The notes under the pieces: generated by a model
What the model was told of the DNA's origin: nothing
Seen by the model: only the letters and a program-made list of their open reading frames with translations
Database searches by the model: none
Shown: piece by piece, positions 23,701 through 34,900 of the stretch
Position numbering within the stretch: the stretch's first letter is position 1
How the letters are laid out: each line of letters opens with the position of its first letter
Source: Anaeramoeba flamelloides
Taxonomy: Eukaryota > Metamonada > Anaeramoebidae
Direction: 5' to 3'
DNA length: 64,000 nt
Assembly: GCA_027625915.1 (NCBI GenBank)
Contig: JANTQA010000032.1
Span: 10,416,001 to 10,480,000, forward strand
Program-made: the position numbers and the translations under genes

Positions 23701-26700
23701 GTGAATGGGATAAATTAGAAACATTAAGTCAAGAAACATGGAAAATCGCTAATTTAAATCAAAAAATTCAAATGTCTGAATATGCTGCAAAATGTGCTTG
23801 GCATAAAGGCAAATGGGAACTAATGGAAAAATATATTTCAGTCTTTACACACATAAATGATGTAGAAGGATTGTTCTTAAATGCCATTTTAGCTCTACAT
23901 CAAAAAAAATATAATAAGGCCTTAATTTTTACTGAAGAGGCCAGGAATTTCATGTCTAATACAACAGTTAATTTGTTAAATGAATCTTATAGTCAGGCCT
24001 ATAAAGATTTTGTTGGTTATCAACAATTATATGAAATTACAGAAGTAATTCAATATATCAATACTCAAAATAAAAATAAACGAAGGCTGATCAGAAAAAG
24101 TTGGAAAAATAGATTATTAGGCGCGCAGCCAAATATGAATGTTTGGTGGGATTTATTATCAATCTATTCAATTGTCATCCCACCAAAGGAAAATTATAAA
24201 ATTTGGTTAAAATTTAGTAAAATTGTTAGAAAGGCTGGCAATCATCAATTATCTAGAAAATTCATTATTGATTTGTTAAAAGATACTCAAAGCCAACAAA
24301 AAATTAATTTTCAAAAAATATTACAAAAAAAAAACAAAATTCATAATAATAATAATAATAATAATTATAATAATTTTATAACTAGTAATAACAATAGGAA
24401 TAATTTAGATATTATAAATAATAAAAATAACTTGATTAATAATAACAAAGAGAATTCGATTTTAAAAAAAAATGAATATTATTTAAAAAATTTTAAATTT
24501 GGTATCAATTTTTTGACTAGTAATCCTAATGTTATTTATGAATATTTAAAATCTTTATGGAGAACAAATGAAAAAAAATTGGCTTTAAAAGGATTTAAAT
24601 ATGTTTTAAAAACAATACCAAAAGGAATAATTTTAAAAAAAAAAAAAAAATTTAATCATTCAAAGAATGTATTGCATCATAATGATGATAACGAAAATGA
24701 TTTTAACTCTAACTCGGATTCTTCTTCCTCCTCCTCCTCCTCTTCTTCCTCCTCCTCTTCGGTTTCTTCCACTGAATCATCTTCTGATTCTTCCCGTTCA
24801 TCTCCATCTTCATCATCATCATCATCTTCTTCTTCTTCTTCCCCTTTGAATTCCTATTCAAATTCAGAACCAAATTCTAATTTTTATCTTAAATATTTTA
24901 ATAAAAATAAAAAAGAGATTATTTATGAACATTTTGTAATTGGAAAAAAAAATTATAGAAAGATAAAAAGACAAACAAACAAAATATCGAAAAATAAATA
25001 TTGGAATAATAGATTACAATCAAAATTTTATAGAAAATATTCAGAATATAAATTCAAAATAAATACAAATCAACTCAATCCAGTCAAGTTAAAAAAAATA
25101 TTAAACTCGTTTTATAAGGCAACAGTTTATGATTCAAATTGGTATAAAGTGTGGCACAGTTGGGCGAAAATAAATTATCAGTGTGTGACTGATTTCAAAA
25201 ACATTATCCAAAATAAAAAAAAAATCCAATATTTCTTGATATGCTCAATTAAAGGGTTTTTCAAATCCATTTCCCTAAGCCCAAAAAATTCTTCAATTCA
25301 GGACACTTTAAGATTATTAAGTTTATGGTTTAGATATGGAAATTTAAAAATAATTAAGAAAATTATGAAAAGGCAATTTAGCACTGTTTCAATTGATACG
25401 TGGCTACAGGTGATACCACAATTGATAGCTCGGGTTCATACCCCCATTGCGTTGATTCGAAAATTATTAAAAAAATTATTTTTAGAAATCAGTAAAATCC
25501 ATCCACAGGCATTAATTTATCCGCTGACAGTTGCCTATCAATCATTTAAAAAGGATAACAATAACAATATTGATGAAACAATCGACAATTATCAAGGTGT
25601 TCAAATGTTAGATGAAAAAGAAAAATATTTCTTTGAAAAAAAGAATAATGAATTTTATGAATTAAAATCGTTTCAAAAATTTCAATTAAATAATTTAATA
25701 AATAATTCGATCAATACAAATACTAATGAAAATAAATTAAATAGTAATATGTATAATGATAATATCGATAATAGTAATGATGACAATAATGATGATAATG
25801 AAGATGATGATGATGATGATGATAATAATATTGAAAATTTAAAAAAGAAAATTCAAATAGAAAATTTAAAAAAAAAGCAATTGAAAGAATTAAAGGAATT
25901 TAAAGAATTTCAAGAATTCAAAAAATTTAAAAAGCATTTCAAACAAGAAAAAAATAATTCAAAAATTAATCAAAAAAAAATTTATAAAAAATTTCAAAAG
26001 AAAAAATATAATTTTAAAAATAATACGAGAAATAATAACAAATCTGTCAAATGTAAATACTGTAAGGGGGTGGGATGCAATAGATGCTCCCAAAATCAAA
26101 AATTTGAAAATTATTATCAGAACAAAAAAAAAAATAAAACAAGCGAAGCAAAAAAAATTATTGAAAAAATGAAATTAACTGTGCCGAATTTAGTTAAGCA
26201 AGCACAAATAGTTTCAAAGGAATTGATTAGAGTGGCGATTTTATGGAACGAAATCTGGCATCAAGCATTTGAGGATACCTCGAGGATGTATTTTAGGCAT
26301 AGAAAGATTAATGAAATGTTGAGAATCCTGGGGCCATTGCATAAACGATTAAAAAAGGAAAATAAAACAAGAAATGAAAAGATCTTTTTAAAAAAATTTG
26401 GCCAGCATTTAAAAGTAGGGTGGGCCTTTTGTAAAAAGTATATCAAAACTGACAATAAAAAGAATCTGGAAAGGGCATGGCAATCTTATGTTATTGTTTT
26501 CAAGGCGCTTACTGACGAACTGCCAAGAATAAAATCTTTAAAATTGCACGAGGTGTCTAATCTATTGGAAAACGTTGAAAACCTGGAATTGGTGATACCG
26601 GGCACATACAAGCCTGGACAAAAGATTATCAAAATAGTTAAATTCCACCCTAATTTGGATGTTATTGATTCAAAGCAGCGGCCTAGAAAACTGAAAATAT

Positions 26701-27869
26701 TGGGTAACGACGCTAGAACTTATCAATTTTTATTAAAGGGGCACGAAGATCTACGGCAGGACGAAAGAGTAATGCAGTTGTTTAATTTGGTAAATACGCT
26801 GCTGAGTAATAACCCGGAAACTTCAAAGAGAAACCTGTCCATTCAACGATACGCTGTTGTGCCCTTATCGCCAAACTCTGGTTTAATTGGCTGGGTGCCA
26901 TTATCAGATACCTTGCACGACCTTATCATCGAATATAGGAAGGCAAGAAAAATTATACCAAACATCGAATCCGTGAATTTGCAGCATTTGGCGCCAGATT
27001 ATGAAAAATTACAGCCATTGCAAAAGTTAGATTCATTTGATCAAGTTCTGTCACAAATCGATGGGAAAGATTTGGCGCAAATTCTGTGGTTAAAATCCTC
27101 AAATTCCGAATCATGGCTAGATAGAAGAACCAATTATACTCGATCACTCGCAGTAATGTCTATGGTTGGCTATATCCTGGGATTGGGGGATAGACATCCC
27201 AGTAACTTGATGTTAAACAGACTGACAGGGAAAATAATTCATATCGATTTTGGTGATTGCTTTGAAGTCGCAATGCATAGACAAAGGTTCCCTGAAAAAA
27301 TTCCATTTCGGTTGACCAGAATGTTAATAAACGCAATGGAAATTTCTGGTATAGATGGTAACTTCAGATACACTAGCAGAAATGTAATGAAAGTTTTAAA
27401 AGAAAACAAAGAATCTTTAATGACAATCTTGGAAGCATTCATTTTTGATCCCTTAGTTAACTGGAAGTTGGGAATAGACGACAATAAGAATAAGAATAAT
27501 AAGAATAATAAGAATAATAAGAATAATAGTAATAGTAATAATAATAATAATAAAAATAATCAAGATCATGACAAGGATAATACTCAAAATGATAACCACT
27601 TTAATAATCATTTTAATTTAATAAACCAAGATTCTTCCTTATTAACAAAGGTGGATAATCAAAGTATATTGGATTTAGATATTTTTTACCAATCAATTAG
27701 CCAAAAGGCTTTAAATGTAATTAAAAGAATTTCAAATAAATTAACTGGTAATGATTTTAGTATAAATCATAAATTAGATGTACAAAAGCAAGTCGATAAA
27801 ATTATACAACAAGCTACCTCTCATGAAAATCTGTCACAATGTTATTTAGGTTGGTGCCCTTATTGGTAA
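14798..27869 (+). CDS. TOR: TOR (target of rapamycin) PIKK kinase, intron-split
   Basis: Serine/threonine kinase core of TORC1/TORC2. Exon 1 (14798-15484) encodes the first HEAT repeats (a RAIEWLEG segment). A probable short exon follows from 15563 to about 15616. The last exon starts near 19161 or 19183, just before IHGSLLIIDQ, the counterpart of mTOR IHGALLILNE, and runs to 27869. In order it carries HEAT repeats, FAT (from about 22830), FRB (26219-26565, ELIRVAILW), the kinase domain (26680-27470; catalytic GLGDRHPSNLML near 27180, IDFGD near 27240) and FATC ending GWCPYW. All catalytic residues are kept. The protein is about 3150 residues, larger than the usual 2300-2550 because of Asn, Lys, Ser, His and Asp-rich inserts. 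One of these, between FAT and FRB, contains CKYCKGVGCNRC. Splicing of the second intron (about 3.5 kb) is not resolved: the donor candidates and two acceptors give different phases. Confidence 0.95.
15485..15562 (+). other. TOR intron 1 (78 bp)
   Basis: Donor GTAATA directly after the Asn codon, a T-rich tract, and acceptor TCTACAG. It keeps phase 0 into VLVKSKFEM, which fills the length expected between the two conserved TOR segments. It is typical of the short introns in this window. Confidence 0.7.
16160..16565. mobile_element. foldback/MITE element in the TOR giant intron
   Basis: Inverted arms at about 16183-16238 and 16493-16550 are near identical over some 54 bp (core GAAGGAATTTTACCCTTTAT, then TGAGATCCAGAAGAACT). 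Similarity continues inward imperfectly to a centre near 16365. There is no coding sequence and no clear target duplication. Probably a recently mobile non-autonomous element. Confidence 0.7.
17800..18110 (-). repeat. composite double-hairpin repeat, copy 1
   Basis: Two adjacent palindromes. X (17848-17926) has arms AGCTTTTCCAGAATT. Y (17947-18028) begins AGGTTTTTGTTAATTTTTGA and ends with its complement. A GGCACTCTA direct repeat lies between them. The unit also occurs at 39330-40025 and 43950-44520, always in the same orientation and always followed by sequence related to the small frame at 18026-18223. Confidence 0.7.
18026..18223 (-). pseudogene. short coding-like fragment at the edge of the hairpin repeat
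   Basis: A 65-residue frame with a balanced composition (MEKIGNFGYKELIP, ending LLKFLNKNLEISKSN) unlike the Phe/Ile-rich noise frames nearby. Decayed relatives of its last part border the other two hairpin repeats (about 39960-40020 and 44455-44510, minus strand). I infer the 3' end of a dispersed gene or element. The family is not recognised. Confidence 0.35.
18265..18840 (+). repeat. interspersed repeat A, copy 2 (in TOR intron 2)
   Basis: Aligns with the other three copies from CCATTTTCCAGTCAAA at the left to GAAACAAAGTTTAAA at the right. Together with the hairpin repeat and the foldback element it makes up much of the 3.5 kb interruption of TOR. Confidence 0.7.
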
Positions 27870-29379
27870 AAATTTTCAATTTACATCAATTTTAAAAGGG
27901 TTTTTTTCTTGTTTTAGTTTGATATTTTTTTTTTTTATTTTTTTTTTTGAATTTGCTTTTAAAGAAAATAATCGAATAACAAATCATTTTTTTTTTATAT
28001 AAAATTACATTTAAAATTGCAATATCTTGAGAATAAATTCAAATTTTAATTATTTAAAATCATAATTTTTTTTAAATTTACAAACAAATATTCCATATTT
28101 ATGTGAATAATTTTATTTAAATTTAATTTTTTGGATGATATATATATATTATCTTTTTTTTTTTTTTTTTTAATAACTCTTTTCAATAAAATATAAAATA
28201 ATTCAAAATTTTTTATTTTTTATTTTTTTATTTAATGCAAGAGAAGTAATATAAAAAGACAGAACCTCCTATCTATTTATCAAAACTACTAAATTTTTTT
28301 ATTTTAGTGATTTTTATCCTCCTTATAATTTTGAAAGTGTTGGCAATCAAAGGATAACATTTCTTTAAAATAATTGGAAAAGATAAATAGAGAAGAATCA
28401 AAGAAAAGGAAGAAATTATTTTTATGGTTGAAAGTAAAAACAAAAATTGATAAAAAGTGAAAAGAAAAAAAAAACAAAAAAATAAAGAAAATAGAAAAAA
28501 AAATTAGATTTAGATATGTTTATAATAAGCACTTAATAGAAAAGATGAATTAAAAAGGGTTATTTGTTAAATTAGAACACTTGAAATAAGAGTAAAAAAC
28601 TTACGGTTAATTTAATTTAATTTGATGGTTGATTATCAATGATTATTTGAGGATCTTTTTTTAATTACTTTTAATTTCTTTTTGATTGGATTTGACTATA
28701 CCTTGATTGTTTTGATCTTACATTTAGTTTTTTCTTTCCAAGTCACCATTATTATCATATTCCTGTTTCTTTATTAACAAGTAACCTCATGATCTTTTTC
28801 CTTTTTAACTTATCTTTCGAATATAAAAAAATCCAGCTAAGAAAAAAGGGAAAATAATAAGAGAACAAAATAGATTTTAAAATTAGATTTTTTAAAAATT
28901 TTTTTTTTTTTCATTTGACACAAAACATCAAATAAATAATAAAATTATTTTTTTAACTTGTAATTAATATATATCTGTAAACTATTTTTCAAAAATTTTG
29001 ACTCGCTTTATAATGTTTATGGAAGCTGTTTGGAGGGTTTATTACAGTATTCTTAACAAAAAAATAATTTCAAATTTTTGGATCAGAATCATTTTTTCTA
29101 ATTTTACAAATTTTAGTTTTGCTTTTTTAAATTTTTGTTTTTCTTTTTCTTTTTTTTTGATTTCTTTTTTTTTTTATTTCTTTTTTTTTTTTCTTTATTT
29201 TTCTTTTTTTTTTTTTTTTATAAGATCATGGTAAAAAAAAGAGAGATCTTTGAAAAGACAAATAATCACTTTGAATATTAAGTGTATGTAATGTCTTTGA
29301 AAATGAATTTAATTATTCCTAAAAAATCTTGTTGTTAACTTTTTTTCAGTGAAAACCCAGCAATAAAAAATCCTTAAGG

Positions 29380-29575
29380 CTTATTTCAAAAATTGTGACT
29401 TGCTTTATTTAGGTTTTGTTTTTAGTATTCAAGAACAACAAATAACTAAATCTGATTTGTAATTCACTTTTAAATCATTCTAAATATATAAAAACCTGAT
29501 ATTAAAAAAAAATAAAGGTATTTTTTTTTTTCAATTCATTATTTCGGGTGAGTCACAATTTTTGAAATTATGTTT
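29380..29575. mobile_element. small MITE-like inverted repeat
   Basis: The left arm reads TTTCAAAAATTGTGACTTGC and the reverse complement of the right arm reads TTTCAAAAATTGTGACTCAC, enclosing about 150 bp. A related end, TTCAAAAATTTTGACTCGC, occurs alone at 28988, and a similar motif lies inside both copies of repeat D. Confidence 0.55.
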
Positions 29576-30544
29576 ATTTATATTTATATTGGTAAATTTT
29601 ATTCTAAAATAGTGAATTTAGTAAAAAAAAATGAATTAGGTAAATAACAACATTCTTAATCAGTTCAATAAGACCCTTTTAGACAATAATTTGATTAAAA
29701 TATCAAAATAAAATTATTTAAATTTCAAAATTGCGGATTCTATAAGGGTTAAAAGAAAAGAATATAGATAATAAAATATCATATATATATATATATATAT
29801 AAATTCTTTTTTTCTAATATATTAAGTTATAATTTTTAAGGCAATGACTTTGATGGAAAAATAATGTACAAAAAAATCTCAGATTTAATGTATTTTCTTT
29901 ACAAAAATTATTTTCTTAAATGATTTTAGAGATATTCAATGTTTGTGTATTAAATTTGAGATTTTTTTTTACCTTAAAACCAAATCGAAATTTATACCGT
30001 AAAATTAGAACTGACTGTATATTAACTTTGCTTTCGTTCAATTGTTTATTTAAAAATAAATAGATAATAACAAAATAAGTCATCCCTTTACAAATTGTAC
30101 AAATAAAAAGTAAAATTTTAAATTTATGAAAAAAATATTTAAATGAATAACAATTCTATAGTTTGATTAAATTTGAAAATTTCATTTTTTTCTAATTATT
30201 GTTTCATTTTTTTTTTTTTTTTTTCAGTTGTGTACTTCGATGGGTTTGATGATTTATTTATTGATTAATATTATTGATGATAAGGGGGAAGCGAATTCAG
30301 GTAAACACTTTAAACTCTTGGAATTATAATTTCCCACTCATAAATATAATATAGATAGAGTAGAATCATTTTTTTCAATTATTTTTATTGGTTAAAAACA
30401 AATATTAAAAAATTAAATTGTTTTTTGAATTTTTTATTCTTATTTTATTACTGTTTTATAGCACTGAAAAAAATATTGAACATGAAAAAAATACTGGACA
30501 AGATTTTTAATAGTTTATATTAGAAAATTTGGTTTGTAATGTAA

Positions 30545-30790
30545 ATATTATTAATTGTAAAATAAAAACATCAAAATTTTCAATCAGCTTTCAAAAAAAA
30601 ATACCACAACCTCTCAAGAATATTATCAAATCACAAAACTCCAATTCTAAAATGTAAATTCATAATTTAAATTTCTTTTCTGAATTAAAAAATTGAAATA
30701 TTCCAAGATTTTTAAAACGATTTTTTGGTTAGATGAATGAAAGTTGTTTTCCATGAATTTTATAAACAATAAGATTTACAATTAAATCAA
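30545..30790 (+). repeat. MITE-like repeat family C, copy 3
   Basis: It starts ATTGTAAAATAAAAACATCA and shares TTTTCAATCAGCTTTC and the AACTCCAATTCTAAAATG block with the two other copies. The right arm is more worn. Confidence 0.55.
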
Positions 30791-31972
30791 ATTTATAAAT
30801 AACCAAATTTTTTATGAAATTAGTAATAAACCTACCTAAGTGTTAATTAAAGTGGGGTGTCTATAGAATACTAATATAATTGTTTGAAAGTCTAAGTAGA
30901 TCTACTTTTTTTATAAAACAATCGAGTTTTATCTAGGTTTACTAGAGTTTGGAAAATGATAATTTTTATTCTTGTTTTTTGATTGACTTGATTGTGTTTC
31001 GAATAACTATAATTTCATTAATTATCATTTTAGTAAGTGAGCGAGTTATAATTTTAAAAGCTTGTTTCTTCAATATAAGAAATTATTTTGTAATTACACA
31101 AAAATTATCTGAACATTAACCATTAAAAATCTTGTCCTGTATTTTTTTTAAGGTCGGTTATTTTTTACACTTCAATATTAAAAAATTTTTCACAATATTT
31201 TAGTTCCTTCTTAAGAAATTTATCTAATTTGTACTGAAAAAAATTTTTTTTCATAATAATGAATTAAAAAGAAAAATAATTATATTTTACTTTTATTAGA
31301 AGTATATAATTATATCTCAAATTTGGGGAAAGTGAAGAAACTGAAATTTTGGTTTGATCTACTGTTTTGGATTCTTTTTGAGTTAAAAGAATCAACAAAA
31401 TTTGGATTTGGTTTTCTGCCTAAGGAAAAAAAAAAGTAAAAAAAATATTCGAAATTAAGAACTTCTTGGGCTATTTTGAAAAGAGAGGGAAACGAAAAAT
31501 ATTTGTAATTTTTTCAGATTTCTTCAATTATTCTCATAAGATAAGAATATTTGGCCTTTTGATAATTGGTAATATATTGATAGACTTGAAAATATTGAAA
31601 AAACAAATAATCTTTTTTTTCCTTTTTCAGAGACCTAAAATAGGAAATCTAAATCAATTTTTTTTATCTTTTATTGGTTGGGCACAAGAAGTAATGAATC
31701 TAAAGTTTCTCAACTTTTTTGGGAGCAAAAAAATAGACAACACACAAAGTTAAAAAAGTATAATTATTCAGAGAAAAACACAATGGTAATTATAGAAAAT
31801 AGAAAGAAAAATGGAATAATTAAACCTGAAAATATCTCTTTACTTAAAAAATCAATAAAAAATGAAGTTGGTACCAGTTTTTTCAAGTTTAGGTGTTTAG
31901 TCCTGACAGAATTAGTAAAAAAACAAATTTTTCATTTTTTTATTTTTTCTCAACATAAACTATTTTCAAATT

Positions 31973-34900
31973 ATGAGTTCAAGAGATAGAAATTACCAAA
32001 GTTATAACTATTCCTATCGAAGGTATCAAATTTTAAATTTAGTCTTTTTGTTCTTGTCACCAACATCTTAATCCAAAATCAAAAAACTTAATTTCTTTTC
32101 ATTAATTCAATCCCCAGTCGAGAACGTGAAAATTATTATCCCCCAAGAAGAAACAGAAACTACCAATATACTTCTTCGAGATATAGGTTTGCTTATTTTT
32201 TTTTTTTTTTTGCTTTGTCCCAATCATTAAAACCGAATATCCTTTTTTTTTTTTTTATCTTACTTAAAAGACAAAGATCCCCAGAAAGGTATTCGAGAAA
32301 AAAACAGGAAAGTAAATCACTTTATGTTGGTAATATAGTAAGTATTGTTCATATATTTTATTGCCAATCGAGTTTTTTTTTTTTTTAATTTGTTTTTTAT
32401 GATAAAACGTTAAATAATAAATTTATTCTTGTTCAATTTGTAGCCATATGAAATAAACGAAAAACGTTTAAGTGAATTTTTTTCAAAATGTGGAAAGCTT
32501 TCTAATGTAAAAGTTGGGTGGGATCACAGGAAGCAATTAAACAAAGGTAATTCTTTATTTGTTTTTTTTCTTTTTTTTCAAACAAATTTTAATTTTTTTT
32601 TTTTAAAACTACTACTATTTATTCAATAGGGTAAGTTAGTTCAATTTTTTTTGTCATTTCAAACATGTTTTTCTGACCTTTTTTAATGTCTCTCTAATAA
32701 ACGCTTCATTTTCAAAATTTGGATAGATTTGGTAAGTTTTTCTCCCTTCATTTCTTTTTTTTTATTTTTTACTTTTCATTTTTGTCTTTTTTCTTTTATT
32801 TTTTTTTAAGGATGATTAACAAAAATACACAAAAGTTAACAAATCTTTTAAAATTTCTATTCATTCAAAAACAAATTCTTTTTCTGGTTTATTGTTCAAA
32901 CCCCATTAAATTACTCGTATTTGCATAATAAATGGAAAAAAAATCTTATTTTCATTTTCAGGATCCTTTTTACAAAAAGAGATCCAAAAAAAAATCTCTC
33001 TTCATTTTCATTTTCAGGACCTTTTTCAAAAAGTGTGTAATTATTCACAACACACCTCTTTGAAAATTCTATTTGTAAAAGAAAAATAAGGAAAATGGAA
33101 ACGAAGTGAAAATTTTTTCCCTTCGATTATGCAAATACCAGTAATAAAGCCATTTTTAAAAATTAAAAAAAAGTTCTCAAAAGTCCTAAAAATATGTCTA
33201 TTAAATTTTGTTGACTGTTTTAAAGAAAATTATGGAAACTTTTTGGTTCCACTTTTTTAAAATAACTCAAAGACAACAAAACCCCAATTCAAAATTTTTA
33301 ACCCACCAAAATTCAATTTTTGAAAAAAAAATCTTTTTAAATAAATTCAAGAAGAAATACAAAATTAGAACCATTCGCTAATTCGAAATATTAAAACTTA
33401 TTTATAGTTTACAAATACCCACAAAACAGAAAATAAAAATACTTTTCAAATAAAAAATAAAAAATCGATAGTGTGTCCAAAATTTTGGAGAGAGAAGAAC
33501 AACAAAATGTATTTGTTAATTTTGTTTACATTCTACTCACAATTATTGTTCGATCAAAGGCTAAAACTCATAACTAATTGTATTTGGGTTTTTCCTCTTT
33601 AAAGGAACACACATTTAACCTAATATCAATTATTGAAAAAATTTTGATCGAAGGAAAGGAGTTCAAGTAATTGGGAAAAAACGAAATGAAAACAAAAAAC
33701 TAAAAAAACAAAAAAATGATTTAAATTTTTAGAAAAATCAAAATTATTTCCAAATTGAATGGAATTGTATTATTGTCATTCTTTTAACTTTTCTAACTTT
33801 ATTTTTCATTGGTGAAAGTAAACCAAAATTCAAAATTTTCAAACAAAATATTTTTATCCAATTTGACCAAAAAAAATATTTAAAATTCATTTAAGAAAAA
33901 AACCTTTATTCAAGAACAACCATATTTTTTTAAAAAAGCAAATTTTCAATTTTTTATCTTTTTTTTGAAATTTGAAATAAAACGAAAATATTTTATTTTG
34001 AAAAAAGATAATTCCGAAAAATAAAAGATTTGGAAAAAATTAAATTTTATTCATTAACAACATTAAACACTGTTAAATCTAATTTATATTTTCATTTTAT
34101 TTTTCTCGCACTATTAAAAAAAGTTATATAATGTTAGTTCAAAATTCAATTCCCAAAATAAAGCATCAGGATTGATTCCATTTCAATAATATTGTTTACC
34201 TTTAAATCTTTACTTATTTTTTTTCAAAAAAATCACATTTTGAAAATTTTTGAATATGCTACCTCTATTTTTTGGAATTTTTTGGAATTTTAGGTTGAAT
34301 CTTGTTTATAATTCAATATTTATTGGGAATAGTTTAATAATTTTTTTATTTTAAACAATTATTGACTTCAATTTTAAAAAATATTTGATGTACCAAATGG
34401 ATCGAATGAAAAATTCAAATGATCTCATTTTCGAAACAAAATATATTTTTAAATAATAAAACAAATCAAAGCCTTCATGTAAATTATCTTCAAGTCAAGG
34501 CGTGCTACTTGTAACGGATGAATTACATATATTTAAAGTGCTTTAAAGAATATTAAAAGAAAAAATTAATTTTTGAAATGGGTGTTTGAAATATTCCCGA
34601 AAATCGAAAATACCCGAAAATTTTTTAACCACATAAAAGCACGTTATGGACAACTTCTAAGATTTCCTAGTGCCAATATACTCAGTTTAACGGTAAAATA
34701 ACAATTTTACTTTCAGACAAAATATTTTTTTTTTGAATTTTCTACTTTAAACTACTCTAAAGAGGTTTTGGTACCTTTTGAGTATATTTGTGTAATTGTT
34801 GGTACTTATTAGTGTACGTTTATGGGTACTTACAAGGGTATTGGTAAGGGTTGTGTTTGGTTTGGTATGAGTTGTGTTTGTACGTTATGGTTAAACCAGT

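Larger units (their letters stand above)
27870..31972. other. gene-free region between TOR and the SR factor
   Basis: Mostly T- and A-rich noise, including long T runs (29100-29220) and an AT dinucleotide tract (29785-29800). It contains an inverted-repeat element (29380-29575) and a family C copy (30545-30790). The open frames at 31466-31989 just upstream of the SR gene have no recognisable similarity and may be 5' flanking sequence. Confidence 0.65.

Noticed and set aside
31466-31989. Two overlapping frames upstream of the SR gene
   Set aside because: No similarity or motif, and they stop near the SR start codon. More likely 5' flank.
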